Below are positions 22,453 through 31,368 of a stretch of 34,448 nucleotides of DNA, piece after piece (positions within the stretch are counted from its first letter, which is position 1; each line of letters starts with the position of its first letter). This stretch comes from Bdellovibrionales bacterium GWA1_52_35 (lineage in GTDB: Bacteria; Bdellovibrionota; UBA1018). The notes beneath the pieces are model-generated. The model saw only the letters and a list, made by a program, of their open reading frames with translations. It was not told where the DNA came from and ran no database searches. Both the position numbers and the translations under genes were made by a program. The stretch lies in contig MEPO01000023.1 of the NCBI GenBank assembly GCA_001769805.1, positions 1 through 34,448 of the forward strand, in the 5' to 3' direction.

Positions 22453-22502
22453 TTTTTTCCTTCATTATTGCATAGCTGAAGCCTGAAAGTTTTAACTATT
22501 TT

Positions 22503-23291
22503 ATGACATCGGGTACCGAGCTTTTCTCGTCCATTCCAGAAGTAAATTACCAGGAAACTCCGCCTTCAATCCAGGTGGAGGAATTCCGCAAAGTCGTTCA
22601 AAGCCGCCGCAGTGTGCGGGTGTTCACCGCCGACCCGATTCCCGAAACGATCGTACGGGAATGCCTGGAGCTGGCACTCCTTTCTCCGAACTCCTCTAAT
22701 CTCCAGCCTTGGGAATTCCATTGGGTGCGCTCACCCGACAAAAAGGCCAAGCTCATCACCTATTGCCTGTCGCAACCGGCAGCAGCAACTGCGGCCGAAC
22801 TGATTGTTTGCGTTGCGCGCACCCAGACCTGGAAAGAGAATGCGGCACAGATGCTGAAAATTTTTGAAGAAGCTCGGAAAACACCGGGCGTTCAGGTGCC
22901 CGCCGCTGCCGTAGCCTATTATCAGAAGCTTGTTCCCTTCATTTATGGTCAGGGAGCGCTGGGCTTACTGGGCTGCGCCAAGAAACTGATTTTCTGGGTG
23001 CGTGGTTTTTTCAAGCCAACGCCGCGGGAACCCACTTCCTCTTCCGATATGAATCTTTGGGCTGCCAAAACTGTTGCACTTGCCGCAGAAACCCTGATGT
23101 TGAGCTTCCGGGCTTACGATTACGACACTTGCCCCCTGGAGGGCTTTGATTCCACCAAAGTCAGAAGGCATCTCGAGTTACCCCAAGATGCCTTCCCTGT
23201 AATGATTATTGCCGCTGGAAAACGTGCTGCCAACGGCATCTACGGACCGAGAATCCGTTTTGATTCAAAACAGTTCATCAAAGAACTTTGA
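22503..23291 (+). CDS. Nitroreductase-family FMN oxidoreductase
   Basis: Nitroreductases use FMN and NAD(P)H to reduce nitro compounds, quinones or other substrates. Family features are VVQSRRSVRVFTADPIPE near residue 31, LELALLSPNSSNLQPWEFHWV (the FMN-contact segment), and the second half NLWAAKTVALAAETLMLSF with FPVMIIAAGKRA. Residues 110-180 contain a longer helical insertion (FEEARKTPGVQVPAAAVAYY through IFWVRGFFKP) than minimal family members, which may shape a specific pocket. The substrate is unknown. It follows the tRNA gene and converges on the Cache protein with a gap of 10 bases. Confidence 0.87.
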   Translation: MTSGTELFSSIPEVNYQETPPSIQVEEFRKVVQSRRSVRVFTADPIPETIVRECLELALLSPNSSNLQPWEFHWVRSPDKKAKLITYCLSQPAAATAAELIVCVARTQTWKENAAQMLKIFEEARKTPGVQVPAAAVAYYQKLVPFIYGQGALGLLGCAKKLIFWVRGFFKPTPREPTSSSDMNLWAAKTVALAAETLMLSFRAYDYDTCPLEGFDSTKVRRHLELPQDAFPVMIIAAGKRAANGIYGPRIRFDSKQFIKEL

Positions 23292-23301
23292 GAGTCTGAA
23301 T

Positions 23302-23799
23302 TTATTTCCAGGTTCCTGAACCCACCACCCAGAAGTCAGCCGTGCTGCCGACTTTGCATTTTTTTACCCAGGATTTTTTCGGGGTTGACTCTGACTCACC
23401 GAATTTGGGCCAGACATAATCCACCCAGGCGCCAGCCGGAGTTTTGTTGACCGCATCGACAAACTCCACGAATAGTTTCTTGCCATTCGTATCTTTATCT
23501 TTGGAAAGATCCTTGTTGTTCAGCGTGGCTTTGATCGGATGCATGATCATGGTGGGGCGCAGGTCATTGATCCAGACATAATTCGGCTCACCACAGCACT
23601 CGTACCGCATCGAATTAATTTCCGGAATCGCACCCTTTCCCTTCTGTTCAACGCGCTTGCAGGCCCACTCCACGCGCTCCTTGACCGCCGCATCATCACA
23701 GACGGCGAGAGCTTTAACTTTCGTGCAGTTGTCTCCCGCGTATACCGAACCCGCCGAAATAACCAAAACCGCTGCTACCAACACTACATACTGTTTCAT
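23302..23799 (-). CDS. Secreted stand-alone Cache (sCache_2-like) sensor domain protein
   Basis: Signal peptide to VYA, then a helical N-terminal part and the single-Cache signature YVWINDLRPTMIMHPIKATL, LSKDKDTNGKKLFVEFVDAV and AGAWVDYVWPKFGE, ending in DFWVVGSGTW. In other proteins this domain is the extracytoplasmic ligand-binding part of chemoreceptors and kinases. Here it is a 165-residue soluble periplasmic protein with several cysteines (NCTK, VCDD, ECCGE, KKCK) and no membrane or signalling part. It follows the chemoreceptor gene on the same strand after 38 bases, so it may be a binding protein that presents ligand to that receptor. That link is inference. Confidence 0.82.
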   Translation of the reverse strand: MKQYVVLVAAVLVISAGSVYAGDNCTKVKALAVCDDAAVKERVEWACKRVEQKGKGAIPEINSMRYECCGEPNYVWINDLRPTMIMHPIKATLNNKDLSKDKDTNGKKLFVEFVDAVNKTPAGAWVDYVWPKFGESESTPKKSWVKKCKVGSTADFWVVGSGTWK

Positions 23800-23837
23800 T
23801 CTACTTTCACCTTTCTCTTGCTAGGAACTAGTTTGAC

Positions 23838-25469
23838 TTAGGACTGGAAATTACGCTCAGGCTCCGCGGTCAACTGTCGGTCCCCATGAACGAGGATCGT
23901 GAGATCCTGGACCATGAGGCGCAGATTTTCGGCCCGACTTGCCAATCTTGCCGCCGCCTGCGCCGCCGTCTGGGCGGAATCCGCGCTCCGATGAGCGACG
24001 CGATCCAGCTCCCCGACCGCTTTAGTCATTTCACCGATGCCTTTGGCCTGCTCTTTGGAAGCATCTGAGATTTCAGTCATCATTGTGTTGACCCCGGTCA
24101 CATCCTCAACGATGACATTCAGAACTTCCGCGCATCTTTTTGCGATCACACTGCCCCTGTCCACCTTCTCGCGACTGCCGGTCAGGACTTTCTCAACGCG
24201 TTCACGGGTATTTTTGGAAATACCTTCCACCCTCTGCACGCTGTTCTGCAGTATGGTTGAGATTTCCTTCGCGGCACCTCCGCTCATGCTGGCCAGGTTC
24301 CCCACTTCTTCCGCGACCACCGAAAAGCCCTTGCCATTTTCACCCGCTCGCGCCGCTTCAACCGAGGCATTGAACGACAAAAGCTTGGTCTGAAAGACAA
24401 TTGCATTGATCACTTCGGTTTTGGCGCTGATCTCGTTGATGAGATCCACTATCTGCTTGTTTTCCTGCTCACTGCTCGAAATTTCCTGCAAAATTTCCGC
24501 GTTACTGGAATTGATTTGCGACATAGCCTCGCTCATCTGAGCCACAACAGTGCTTCCCTCCGTAGCCGCCTCTTGGCTCTTGCACGACACCTGATGGGAC
24601 TTTTGGGCATTCTCGGCGTTCCGCCCGACCATTGCACTGATCTCTTCAATCGCAGCAGAGGTCTCCTGAATCGCGACCGCCTGGTCAGCAACATCCTTAT
24701 GGGAAGAAGCACTGGTCACCCGGATCTCTTCGGCGACGGTGGCGAGACTTTCCGCCTCTTCGCCCAGCGCACTTGCCATGCTCGCCAGCTTATCGGCTAT
24801 TCGCATCCCGATCCGATGACTGACCAAAACAGTAATCAGGACCGCGAAAGTACTGATTCCGAACAGGACATAAAGCGCCATCCGGGCGCCCCTGAGCCCG
24901 ATTTTCGCACTTTGCTGCTGCTCGCTCATTCGAATTCGGCTGAGTTTCTCCAGGATCAGACTCAAAGGCTCGGAGGCCAGCCGGACTTGCGAGGAGAGAT
25001 AATATTTCGCCATTTCATCAAAGCGCCCGTCGTTCTTTTTAAGGGCAGCAACTGCCTGATCCAGGGCTTCTTTGAATTCTAGCCAGACCTTCAGCAGTGG
25101 CTCGGAAACTTCAAGAGCTGCTTCCGAGAGCGGCATGGTCCGATAATTTGCCAACGCCTCTTCAAACGAGGAAACACTCTCTTCGACCAGTTTCAAGAAG
25201 CGGGCTCTCTCTTCCAAATCAAGAGCAGCGCCATAGACACTCCAGGAATAGCGCACGGACTCGTGAACCGATTTGGTCATTTGCTGGGTATACTGGGCAA
25301 CAGGCAATCTGACATTCACACTGTCCTTCAAATCCGAGCCGAGCCTGTTTATGAAATACGCTGAAATCAACGTCAGCAGAGCAAAAGTGAAAAATTGTAC
25401 AATTCCTGGAATCATTAACTTTCCGCGAATACCCTTGAAACGGATAAATAATTTTTCAACTGTACTCAT
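23838..25469 (-). CDS. Methyl-accepting chemotaxis protein
   Basis: Transmits a periplasmic signal to CheA/CheW. A short basic N-terminus leads to membrane helix 1 (about 20-41). The periplasmic domain of about 150 residues is all helical, of the four-helix-bundle type ([20 protein letters not shown] through [15 protein letters not shown]). Membrane helix 2 is [20 protein letters not shown]. No convincing HAMP domain follows. The cytosolic coiled coil contains the conserved tip [36 protein letters not shown] and [13 protein letters not shown]. Shine-Dalgarno is poor at 25469; ATG 25415 has GGAAAG nearby but would remove the basic leader. The region upstream is AT-rich. Confidence 0.93.
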   Translation of the reverse strand: MSTVEKLFIRFKGIRGKLMIPGIVQFFTFALLTLISAYFINRLGSDLKDSVNVRLPVAQYTQQMTKSVHESVRYSWSVYGAALDLEERARFLKLVEESVSSFEEALANYRTMPLSEAALEVSEPLLKVWLEFKEALDQAVAALKKNDGRFDEMAKYYLSSQVRLASEPLSLILEKLSRIRMSEQQQSAKIGLRGARMALYVLFGISTFAVLITVLVSHRIGMRIADKLASMASALGEEAESLATVAEEIRVTSASSHKDVADQAVAIQETSAAIEEISAMVGRNAENAQKSHQVSCKSQEAATEGSTVVAQMSEAMSQINSSNAEILQEISSSEQENKQIVDLINEISAKTEVINAIVFQTKLLSFNASVEAARAGENGKGFSVVAEEVGNLASMSGGAAKEISTILQNSVQRVEGISKNTRERVEKVLTGSREKVDRGSVIAKRCAEVLNVIVEDVTGVNTMMTEISDASKEQAKGIGEMTKAVGELDRVAHRSADSAQTAAQAAARLASRAENLRLMVQDLTILVHGDRQLTAEPERNFQS

Positions 25470-25565
25470 TGAAATATTTAATCATGTTTATTAATTCATG
25501 AAAATATATTCCGGAGAGCGGCCGGGTATCGCAAGATATCAAGAATTACCAGGCTGCTTCTGCTA

Positions 25566-26549
25566 TTATGCCGCCCGCCGACCGCTTCGGACGCTGGCTC
25601 TTCGCTCTGCCAGAACGTCTGATCGCATGACCCAGACGGGACAATCCGCATGTCTTGCAATTTGACGGGTGATACTCCCGATCAGCACCGAACGCACCGG
25701 ACCACTGTGGGAATCCATCATGATCAAACCCGCATTCGTTCTTTGCGCGAGTTGCACAACCGTATCGGCGATATTTGACGGCTGCGTATGCACCACGACA
25801 TCGACAGAAATACCCGCCCTTCTTGCCCAACGCGCCCAGCGATCTGCCCGGTTCTGGGCGCGTTGTACTTCGGCGGTAAAATACGTATGCACCGGCAACC
25901 AGGCCCCACCCAGAAGGTAGACTCCGGTGGAGAAGACGGGCTCAATCGGACTGGGCACCGCGTGAAACAAAGTCACCTGCGCATTCAGTGCTAGCGCCTC
26001 TTCCACCACCCGACGGAAGAGCAACTCGGAATGAATGGAAAAATCTGTCGGATAGAATATGTGATCCAGCGATCGTGCACGATGTACGGCGTTACCAGCG
26101 ATCAGGACCGGCACGCGCGACAAAAGCAGCAATGCCTCAGCGAAACTTCCCAGGAACGCGCGACTCACGCCATGTCGTCCATGACTGCCCACGACGATGA
26201 GTTCGGCGCCCGATTGTTCTGCGTAGGCCGCCAGGCCAGCCGCGCTGCCGGATTCCACGGCGGGAAGCATGGCCGCGGTGATCACTTTCGGTGGCAAATA
26301 ATTTTCGAATTTTGCCTCATGCGTGATTCTCTCCAGAAGACTTTCTGCCGCCGGACGATAATTTTCAACTTGAGGAAGCGAGAACTCGGTCGACAGTCTC
26401 AACTGCGAGGGAGCCAGGATATAGACCGGCTCAACTGTGATGAGCGGCTCGCGTTCCAGCAGGCGCCTGATGACAGATAGAGAATGCCGTTGGGTATGAT
26501 TATCTGTTTCGAAGACTTCCACAGCCCAGATCAGTTTTCGATGAGCCAT
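25566..26549 (-). CDS. Tandem universal stress protein (two UspA domains)
   Basis: Two UspA-like domains in one chain. The first (about 1-152) ends with GAELIVVGSHGRHGVSRAFLGSFAEALLLLSRVPVLI, covering residues of the ATP-binding G-x2-G-x9-G-S pattern. The second (about 160-307) begins HIFYPTDFSIHSE and ends with NAGLIMMDSHSGPVRSVLIGSITRQIARHADCPVWVM. Both retain nucleotide-binding glycines, although the second has S-G-P where the first has R-H-G. A basic tail (RRASVRSGRRAA) follows. The role is a general stress or starvation response; the target is unknown. Monocistronic, with weak Shine-Dalgarno. The 96 bases between its end and the chemoreceptor start contain no gene. Confidence 0.9.
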   Translation of the reverse strand: MAHRKLIWAVEVFETDNHTQRHSLSVIRRLLEREPLITVEPVYILAPSQLRLSTEFSLPQVENYRPAAESLLERITHEAKFENYLPPKVITAAMLPAVESGSAAGLAAYAEQSGAELIVVGSHGRHGVSRAFLGSFAEALLLLSRVPVLIAGNAVHRARSLDHIFYPTDFSIHSELLFRRVVEEALALNAQVTLFHAVPSPIEPVFSTGVYLLGGAWLPVHTYFTAEVQRAQNRADRWARWARRAGISVDVVVHTQPSNIADTVVQLAQRTNAGLIMMDSHSGPVRSVLIGSITRQIARHADCPVWVMRSDVLAERRASVRSGRRAA

Positions 26550-26601
26550 ACAATTCCGATCGTTATCAGAAACAAAAGCACACGATGTGCCACAAACGAA
26601 A

Positions 26602-26625
26602 GGGGCCGAAGTTTCCCTCGGCCCC
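26602..26625 (-). terminator. Terminator after the unknown lipoprotein gene
   Basis: GGGGCCGA and TCGGCCCC form a perfect 8-bp GC-rich stem with an 8-base loop. On the minus strand it is followed by TTTCGTTTG. It lies 33 bases past the stop at 26659. Confidence 0.7.
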
Positions 26626-26658
26626 CCCTGCTGCTCACCTGTTTCTGAGATGCTAATA

Positions 26659-27471
26659 TTATTGCGCGTGCAGACGAGCTTTCTTTGAATGCAGTTTCAA
26701 GAGGGCTTTGTTGACTTTATCTTTTGCGCCCTGAGAAGTGGCGGGCACATTGAAAGTCAATTTGGGTGCCGGCTGATCAGCTGCCGCGATCTTCGCCATC
26801 CCAATGGATTTGCTGACCGCAAGTTCATTTGCCGCGCCAGTCAAAGCCGTGCTGGCATCCACGAATACCGCAACACCGCTCTGGTTTTTCTGCTGGCCGG
26901 CAAAGACGCCGCCCAAACCACGGACACCATGGCCGAAGTCAAACATCGGGAAGATATTCGCGTTTCCAACATAGCCGCCCAAGCCATTGAACTCGCCAAT
27001 CACAATCGCCGCACCCACCATCGCAACGCCGGTGCCGTAAGCAAAATAGATCCGGCTACCGTTATCCCCGATGGGAATGCCGATGACGGGAACATTACCC
27101 AGCCCACCGACCGGAATATCCGTACCATTGGGGAGCTTTGATCCGATTGAGAACTGATGATTGGCCAGCTTCGAAACATTGAGATCCAACGTCAATTCAG
27201 CAGTGCCATTAAACGCCTGCTTTAAGCCCAAGGAGCCGAAAAACTCACCCGGATATTTGGGATCCGCGATGGAAACGTTTAAAGCCACAAACTGCGTGGC
27301 ACCAGTGTTCAACTGGGTGGTTAATGCAAGATAGACATCCTCGCTCTCCTGATGAGTCGAAATCTGGACACCTTGCACGAGAGATTGGCCCTGATCTTTT
27401 CCGCAGCCGCTGGAAATCAAACTTACGTTCAGCATTGCGAGAACCAGCAGGCTACCTCTCATGATACTCAT
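26659..27471 (-). CDS. Lipoprotein of unknown function
   Basis: Signal peptide with lipobox ISSGC, so it is a membrane-anchored lipoprotein. The mature 248 residues are glycine-rich and strand-rich (FVALNVSIADPKYPGEFFGS, AELTLDLNVSKLANHQFSIG, GNVPVIGIPIGDNGSRIYFA, GVAMVGAAIVIGEFNGLGGY), and end in a lysine-rich amphipathic helix (AKDKVNKALLKLHSKKARLH). I recognise no family. AGGAGG lies six bases before the ATG and a strong terminator follows the stop, which suggests a well-expressed single gene. Confidence 0.75.
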   Translation of the reverse strand: MSIMRGSLLVLAMLNVSLISSGCGKDQGQSLVQGVQISTHQESEDVYLALTTQLNTGATQFVALNVSIADPKYPGEFFGSLGLKQAFNGTAELTLDLNVSKLANHQFSIGSKLPNGTDIPVGGLGNVPVIGIPIGDNGSRIYFAYGTGVAMVGAAIVIGEFNGLGGYVGNANIFPMFDFGHGVRGLGGVFAGQQKNQSGVAVFVDASTALTGAANELAVSKSIGMAKIAAADQPAPKLTFNVPATSQGAKDKVNKALLKLHSKKARLHAQ

Positions 27472-27678
27472 ATTTTTCCTCCTGAAATGACTGCCGTTAG
27501 GTGCTTTATTTATTGCGTTGATTCTTAATAAACTTTAACAGAGTTCATTTGTCTTAGCAAATTATATATACAGCTTAACTGATTATTTTAAAAATAATCT
27601 TTAATTTCATCATGTTGTAAGTTTTTTGGGTTAATTCAAGGGAGGCAATTCGATCACTGCCAACTGGATTCTTGGTCC
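27472..27678. other. AT-rich divergent intergenic region
   Basis: Part of the 260-bp gap between the unknown lipoprotein gene and the FmdB gene. It is markedly more AT-rich than its surroundings (a long A/T stretch between 27510 and 27610 that includes TATATATA) and holds a TATAAT on the minus strand without a good -35 box. No reading frame or RNA was recognised. Confidence 0.4.
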
Positions 27679-27708
27679 TTGACAGGGGAATCCCCATTGG
27701 GATTTAAC
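27679..27708 (+). promoter_or_regulatory. Promoter with palindromic spacer upstream of the FmdB gene
   Basis: TTGACA (27679-27684, perfect -35), 18 bases, TTTAAC (27703-27708, 4 of 6). The spacer begins with the palindrome GGGGAATCCCC (27685-27695), a likely operator position. The start codon at 27732 lies 23 bases after the -10 box. Confidence 0.5.
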
Positions 27709-27731
27709 GGCATCAGCCAGAGGAGTTGTAT

Positions 27732-27983
27732 ATGCCTTTATATGAATACGGATGCGAGTCCTGCAACCAAGTACACGAAGTCATGCAGAAATTTTCAGAC
27801 CAGCCTTTGGCTGAATGCCCCAGCTGCCAGGGGCCCGTGCGCAAACTCATGAGCCGCTCAAGCTTCGCCCTCAAAGGAGCCGGCTGGTACAGCACCGATT
27901 ACAAAAAGCCCAACAGCAAAGCCTGCGACAGCTCCAGCGAATCCAAACCGCCCTGCTGCTCCAGTGGAAGCTGTCCGCATTAA
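27732..27983 (+). CDS. FmdB-family zinc ribbon protein
   Basis: A small CxxC zinc-ribbon protein. MPLYEYGCESC and LAECPSCQGPVRKLMS give the two CxxC pairs of the FmdB/CxxC_CxxC_SSSS family. A segment FALKGAGWYSTDY follows, as usual for the family. The C-terminal tail is rich in serine and cysteine (SSSESKPPCCSSGSCPH) and could bind an additional metal. Members are annotated as putative regulators, but the function is not established. ATG 27732 is used because AGAGGAG lies six bases upstream; an in-frame TTG at 27726 overlaps that site. Confidence 0.88.
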   Translation: MPLYEYGCESCNQVHEVMQKFSDQPLAECPSCQGPVRKLMSRSSFALKGAGWYSTDYKKPNSKACDSSSESKPPCCSSGSCPH

Positions 27984-27992
27984 TAGCTGCGT

Positions 27993-28433
27993 CTATGAAA
28001 TTGACCGTTCGTCGGGAGCCGTTCTGATTGCAGACTGAGTCAACCCCTGGCCACCCGATGCGCCTGAAACAGCAGATGCAGATGACCCCACATAATAATT
28101 CAACCAGTAAAGGTTATCGAGAGAACTCATCGCAATATCAATAGGTCGACGACCATCGAAATCTTTGTTTTCCATGAACAACCAGCGACTTTGCTCCTGC
28201 GGCTTCGGCAGGCACTGCGAAAGACGCCGATGAATTGAAATCACAGATTCTGCCGCGTCGAGATCAAGAAACGCATGTTCTGCCGCACCGGTACTTCTTC
28301 CTGCCACAATCCAGTTCGCATACGCATCCGAACTCACATGAAGAAGGTCTGCCATTTGCGCCGAACTCAGATCCCAATTTTGCTGAATTTGAGTCAGCTC
28401 CTCAAAGATGATTCTGGTTCTTGTATTCATCAT
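27993..28433 (-). CDS. Xre/MbcA/ParS-type antitoxin-like protein, no partner toxin seen
   Basis: Residues 10-50 look like a degenerate HTH (WDLSSAQMADLLHVSSDAYA, NWIVAGR). Residues 55-110 fit the MbcA/ParS toxin-binding domain: FLDLDAAESVISIHRRLSQC, then WLFMENKDFDGRRPIDIAMS, then LDNLYWLNYYV. In that family, W-x3-N-x2-F-x-G-x2-P is the recognisable core. A low-complexity tail (GSSASAVSGASGGQG) ends the protein. Such proteins usually sit next to a RES-domain toxin, and none is visible here. It ends 9 bases from the convergent FmdB gene and is divergent from the Host_attach-like gene. Confidence 0.65.
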   Translation of the reverse strand: MMNTRTRIIFEELTQIQQNWDLSSAQMADLLHVSSDAYANWIVAGRSTGAAEHAFLDLDAAESVISIHRRLSQCLPKPQEQSRWLFMENKDFDGRRPIDIAMSSLDNLYWLNYYVGSSASAVSGASGGQGLTQSAIRTAPDERSIS

Positions 28434-28610
28434 GCGTGATTATTTATCATTCTTCAGAATTCCAAAAAAGGTCCGGTGCAGCACAAATCCAGATCGCGGC
28501 GCGTTACTCCGTTGTTATTGAATGATTATAAATATCTAACAAGCGTCTTTCACCGGCGTGGCGCATGCGTTGCAGGATTCTGGAATGATCCCAACCGCAA
28601 GGAGATTTCC

Positions 28611-29051
28611 ATGACTACTTGGATTCTATGTCCAAATCTCTGGGGAGCAAGACTCTTCCATTATGGCAGTCCAGAGCAGGCGGCCGACGAAATTCGCTTT
28701 GCCCGGGAATTTCCGCGTCCGAAAATTCAGACAAAGCTGGAGGATTTCCCATCAGACGAAGAGATGGCCGAAATTATTTCGCCTCCAGAAGATCCCGTGG
28801 TCGAACGCCTGGTTGCCAACAAATACATGAAATTTCTGTCTCGAGAACTGGAAAAGGCCTGCGAAAAGAATTTATTCGAATCCCTGATCCTTTGCGCCGA
28901 ACCCCGGCTCCTTTCCATTCTCGTTGAAAATCTCGGAACCGCCACGAAGCGCCGGTTGCGCGGAACTGTCGATCAGGATCTCTACGAGGCGAACGAATCC
29001 GACCTGATGTATTATGTGACTGACATTTTTCAGCAGCACCTCTCTGCCTGA
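28611..29051 (+). CDS. Host_attach-like (baeRF-related) protein
   Basis: 146 residues. After a variable N-terminal half (MTTWILCPNLWGARLFHYGS), the C-terminal half has the Host_attach pattern: KYMKFLSRELEKACEKNLFE, SLILCAEPRLLSILVENLG, and RLRGTVDQDLYEANESDLMY. The family was named for host attachment in plant-associated bacteria and is related to the archaeo-eukaryotic release factor eRF1 fold, so a ribosome-linked role has been suggested. AAGGAG seven bases before ATG 28611 sets the start, although the frame is open further upstream. It converges on the acylase gene with a 2-base gap. Confidence 0.72.
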   Translation: MTTWILCPNLWGARLFHYGSPEQAADEIRFAREFPRPKIQTKLEDFPSDEEMAEIISPPEDPVVERLVANKYMKFLSRELEKACEKNLFESLILCAEPRLLSILVENLGTATKRRLRGTVDQDLYEANESDLMYYVTDIFQQHLSA

Positions 29052-29053
29052 AC

Positions 29054-31345
29054 TCAGCGAAAAGCCTGCCGGCTGAACGGGACCTGCGCCCAGTCCAAGG
29101 GGAATTGTCTCTTTTGAAGCCGACAGGAGACCCAATCCATCCAGGGGCCTTCCGGGTCTGCAAGGTTTCGCTTCTCCAGATCACGGTTCGTACCCGGAAG
29201 CACAGAATACACCGTGGGGGGATTGCTCATTTCGACCAGCAGACGCTCTGAAGCACCGGTCTTGTGATAAAATCGGCCATTCTCCCACTTGGAACTCCCC
29301 GGATTCACCGAATGATCGTCACCCGGCGTGGGAATCATCTCGGATCCGAACCAGCTCTCGCCCATGAGATGCGGAAAGCGATTCAAATGCACCTCGCCCC
29401 AACGAGGTTGAATGGATTGAGCACTGCTATTCAGATCACTGGCAGCATTCAGGAGTTCGGTACCGAGCAACTGCTGGAATACGGGTTCAAGCTTCTGGAG
29501 TTTTCTGTAAATTGCACTCTCGTTCAACTTCGTACCGTCCTTCAGACGACTCATCCACCGACGATAAAGGGCACAGGCGCGACAATCCAAAGAAGCCTCG
29601 AAATCCCAAGAGCCCAGCACTGCCATCGCTTCCGCAATCTGTGCTGAACCGCCGCGACTCTCGGACACTGCTTTCAAGAGCAGCGGCACAAGGAACCGGG
29701 CGTCCGTCGCCTGAACATCGCATTGAATTTTTCGCAAAGTCTCGAAATCGTGTTTGACCGACTTGAGAAGCAACTCCTCAATCCGAAAAGCCCGGAAGCC
29801 GTGCTGATAACTCCGCCCGCCGTGAAAAGCCGAATCCACTGGCCACTGCCGGTTGTTCGCAGTCACGACATAACCCCTGGCCGGATCGAAAACATGCGGC
29901 ATCTCCGCTGAAGAAAACCATGATTTCTCGCTCATGTGCTGCTGCCAATCCGCAAGTCTTATTTCGGGAATTCCCAACTGCGATGCCCCGAGAGTCCTTG
30001 GCCTAGGAATGAGCCCCACTGCCCTGTATCCGATTTTCCCCTGAGTATCAGCGAAAACGAAATTCCAGGTCGGAAGACTGATTTGCTGGAGCGCTTGGTC
30101 CGCCGCCGCCGCGGACTGCGCGACCATGAGCCGAGTAAGCCCCTCGAAACTTTCGCTCACCCGCTTGGAATCCAGCTCGAACCCGGACCAGTTCAAAACA
30201 AAGACTTTGCCTGCAGGAGAGGGCACCGGAAGTACCGGGAAGGACCCGGCAACTTTTTCGAAGGTTTTGAAAATAAAAGGGAGCTTCAGAAATCCGAAAC
30301 GAAACCAGATGACCGGCCGTTCTGCACTGGCACCCTTGACCTCTGACTCATCAACAAGCGCAATCGAGGAAACATTGAGGTAGGCATTGGTGAGCCCCCA
30401 ACTCGTCTTTCTGTTGGCTCCACTGACAAAGGCAGGAATTCCCGGAAAAGCGGCTCCGATCACATCCAATTCTCCTCCCTGAATGTGAGCCCAGTGCCAG
30501 ACTGCGGGGTAATGCAACTTCAAATGGGGATCATTGGCGACCCATGAATTTCCAGACAGACTGCGTGAGGGAGCAATGACCCAATTATTGCTACCCACCG
30601 CGCTTTCAAAAGTTTCGCCGGGCGCAAGATTCCGAAGGCTGTCAAGAAGAGAATCCGGAATGGAACGCACGGCATCGTGAGAGCCTTTTTCTGGAACGGC
30701 GACTGCACTGGAAGCGGGATATTCACCGTTTTTCAGTATCGATGAATCCCAGGGCAATTCATCATTTTTAAACACGGCGGGTACATCTCCATAACGGGTG
30801 CGCCACTCCTGCTCCTGAAGCTGGGTACCAAAGGTTTTTCGGGTCTGATCGAAGGACTGCAGGAGCGTGAGCGAGATAGTATCCTCGGGCGACCACGAAT
30901 CCGGTTTGTAGCCAAGCTTTTTAAATTCATATGCTTCGGCCCCGGCACCTTCAAGGAACTGATTCACACCGAAAGTATAAGCCCAAAGTGGCCGCTGCTG
31001 ATCAGGAGCCATGCCCCGGAAAATCAGCTTTGCACGTTTTGGAAGCCCCAGAATTCTCATCGTGAAGTCGGATCTTATTTCGCTTGAGCCCAGTATTTCG
31101 GAGCGACGCCCCTGCGCAGTCCGTCTGAAGTAATCCATCTCCCAGAGACGGTCGCGCGCATGAACAAAGCCCAGGCAAGCGAATGCTGTCAGCTCATTGT
31201 CTGCCCGCAGATGAGGAACACCTTGAGCATCATCAAAGATATCGCAGCCCTTAGGAGCAAGCTCAGGAGCCAATGGATTCGCGGCCGAAACGCCGAAGGG
31301 CAGCAGAAATAGCAGCAGCACCGAAGCAAGAAAAGAGGCTTTCAT
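29054..31345 (-). CDS. Penicillin-acylase-family (S45) Ntn hydrolase, exported
   Basis: This family covers penicillin acylases, acyl-homoserine-lactone acylases and related amidases. They are exported precursors that cleave themselves to expose an N-terminal serine. Signal peptide MKASFLASVLLLFLLPFGVS. The alpha part contains IFDDAQGVPHLRADNELTAF, ACLGFVHARDRLWEMDYFRR and TAQGRRSEILG. The self-cleavage site is VG/SNNWVIAPSRSLSG; catalytic Ser252 corresponds to 30592-30590. The beta part has WVANDPHLKLHYPAVWHWAH, IPAFVSGANRKTSWGLTNAY, YVVTANNRQ and a C-terminal YSVLPGTNRD. Length 763 is normal. ATG 31345 lies 23 bases past the upstream gene's stop; an in-frame TTG at 31384 overlaps that gene. 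The substrate is unknown; quorum-signal or lipid amides are possible. Confidence 0.92.
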   Translation of the reverse strand: MKASFLASVLLLFLLPFGVSAANPLAPELAPKGCDIFDDAQGVPHLRADNELTAFACLGFVHARDRLWEMDYFRRTAQGRRSEILGSSEIRSDFTMRILGLPKRAKLIFRGMAPDQQRPLWAYTFGVNQFLEGAGAEAYEFKKLGYKPDSWSPEDTISLTLLQSFDQTRKTFGTQLQEQEWRTRYGDVPAVFKNDELPWDSSILKNGEYPASSAVAVPEKGSHDAVRSIPDSLLDSLRNLAPGETFESAVGSNNWVIAPSRSLSGNSWVANDPHLKLHYPAVWHWAHIQGGELDVIGAAFPGIPAFVSGANRKTSWGLTNAYLNVSSIALVDESEVKGASAERPVIWFRFGFLKLPFIFKTFEKVAGSFPVLPVPSPAGKVFVLNWSGFELDSKRVSESFEGLTRLMVAQSAAAADQALQQISLPTWNFVFADTQGKIGYRAVGLIPRPRTLGASQLGIPEIRLADWQQHMSEKSWFSSAEMPHVFDPARGYVVTANNRQWPVDSAFHGGRSYQHGFRAFRIEELLLKSVKHDFETLRKIQCDVQATDARFLVPLLLKAVSESRGGSAQIAEAMAVLGSWDFEASLDCRACALYRRWMSRLKDGTKLNESAIYRKLQKLEPVFQQLLGTELLNAASDLNSSAQSIQPRWGEVHLNRFPHLMGESWFGSEMIPTPGDDHSVNPGSSKWENGRFYHKTGASERLLVEMSNPPTVYSVLPGTNRDLEKRNLADPEGPWMDWVSCRLQKRQFPLDWAQVPFSRQAFR

Positions 31346-31368
31346 CCTTTGTTTTTTACACGGACTAT

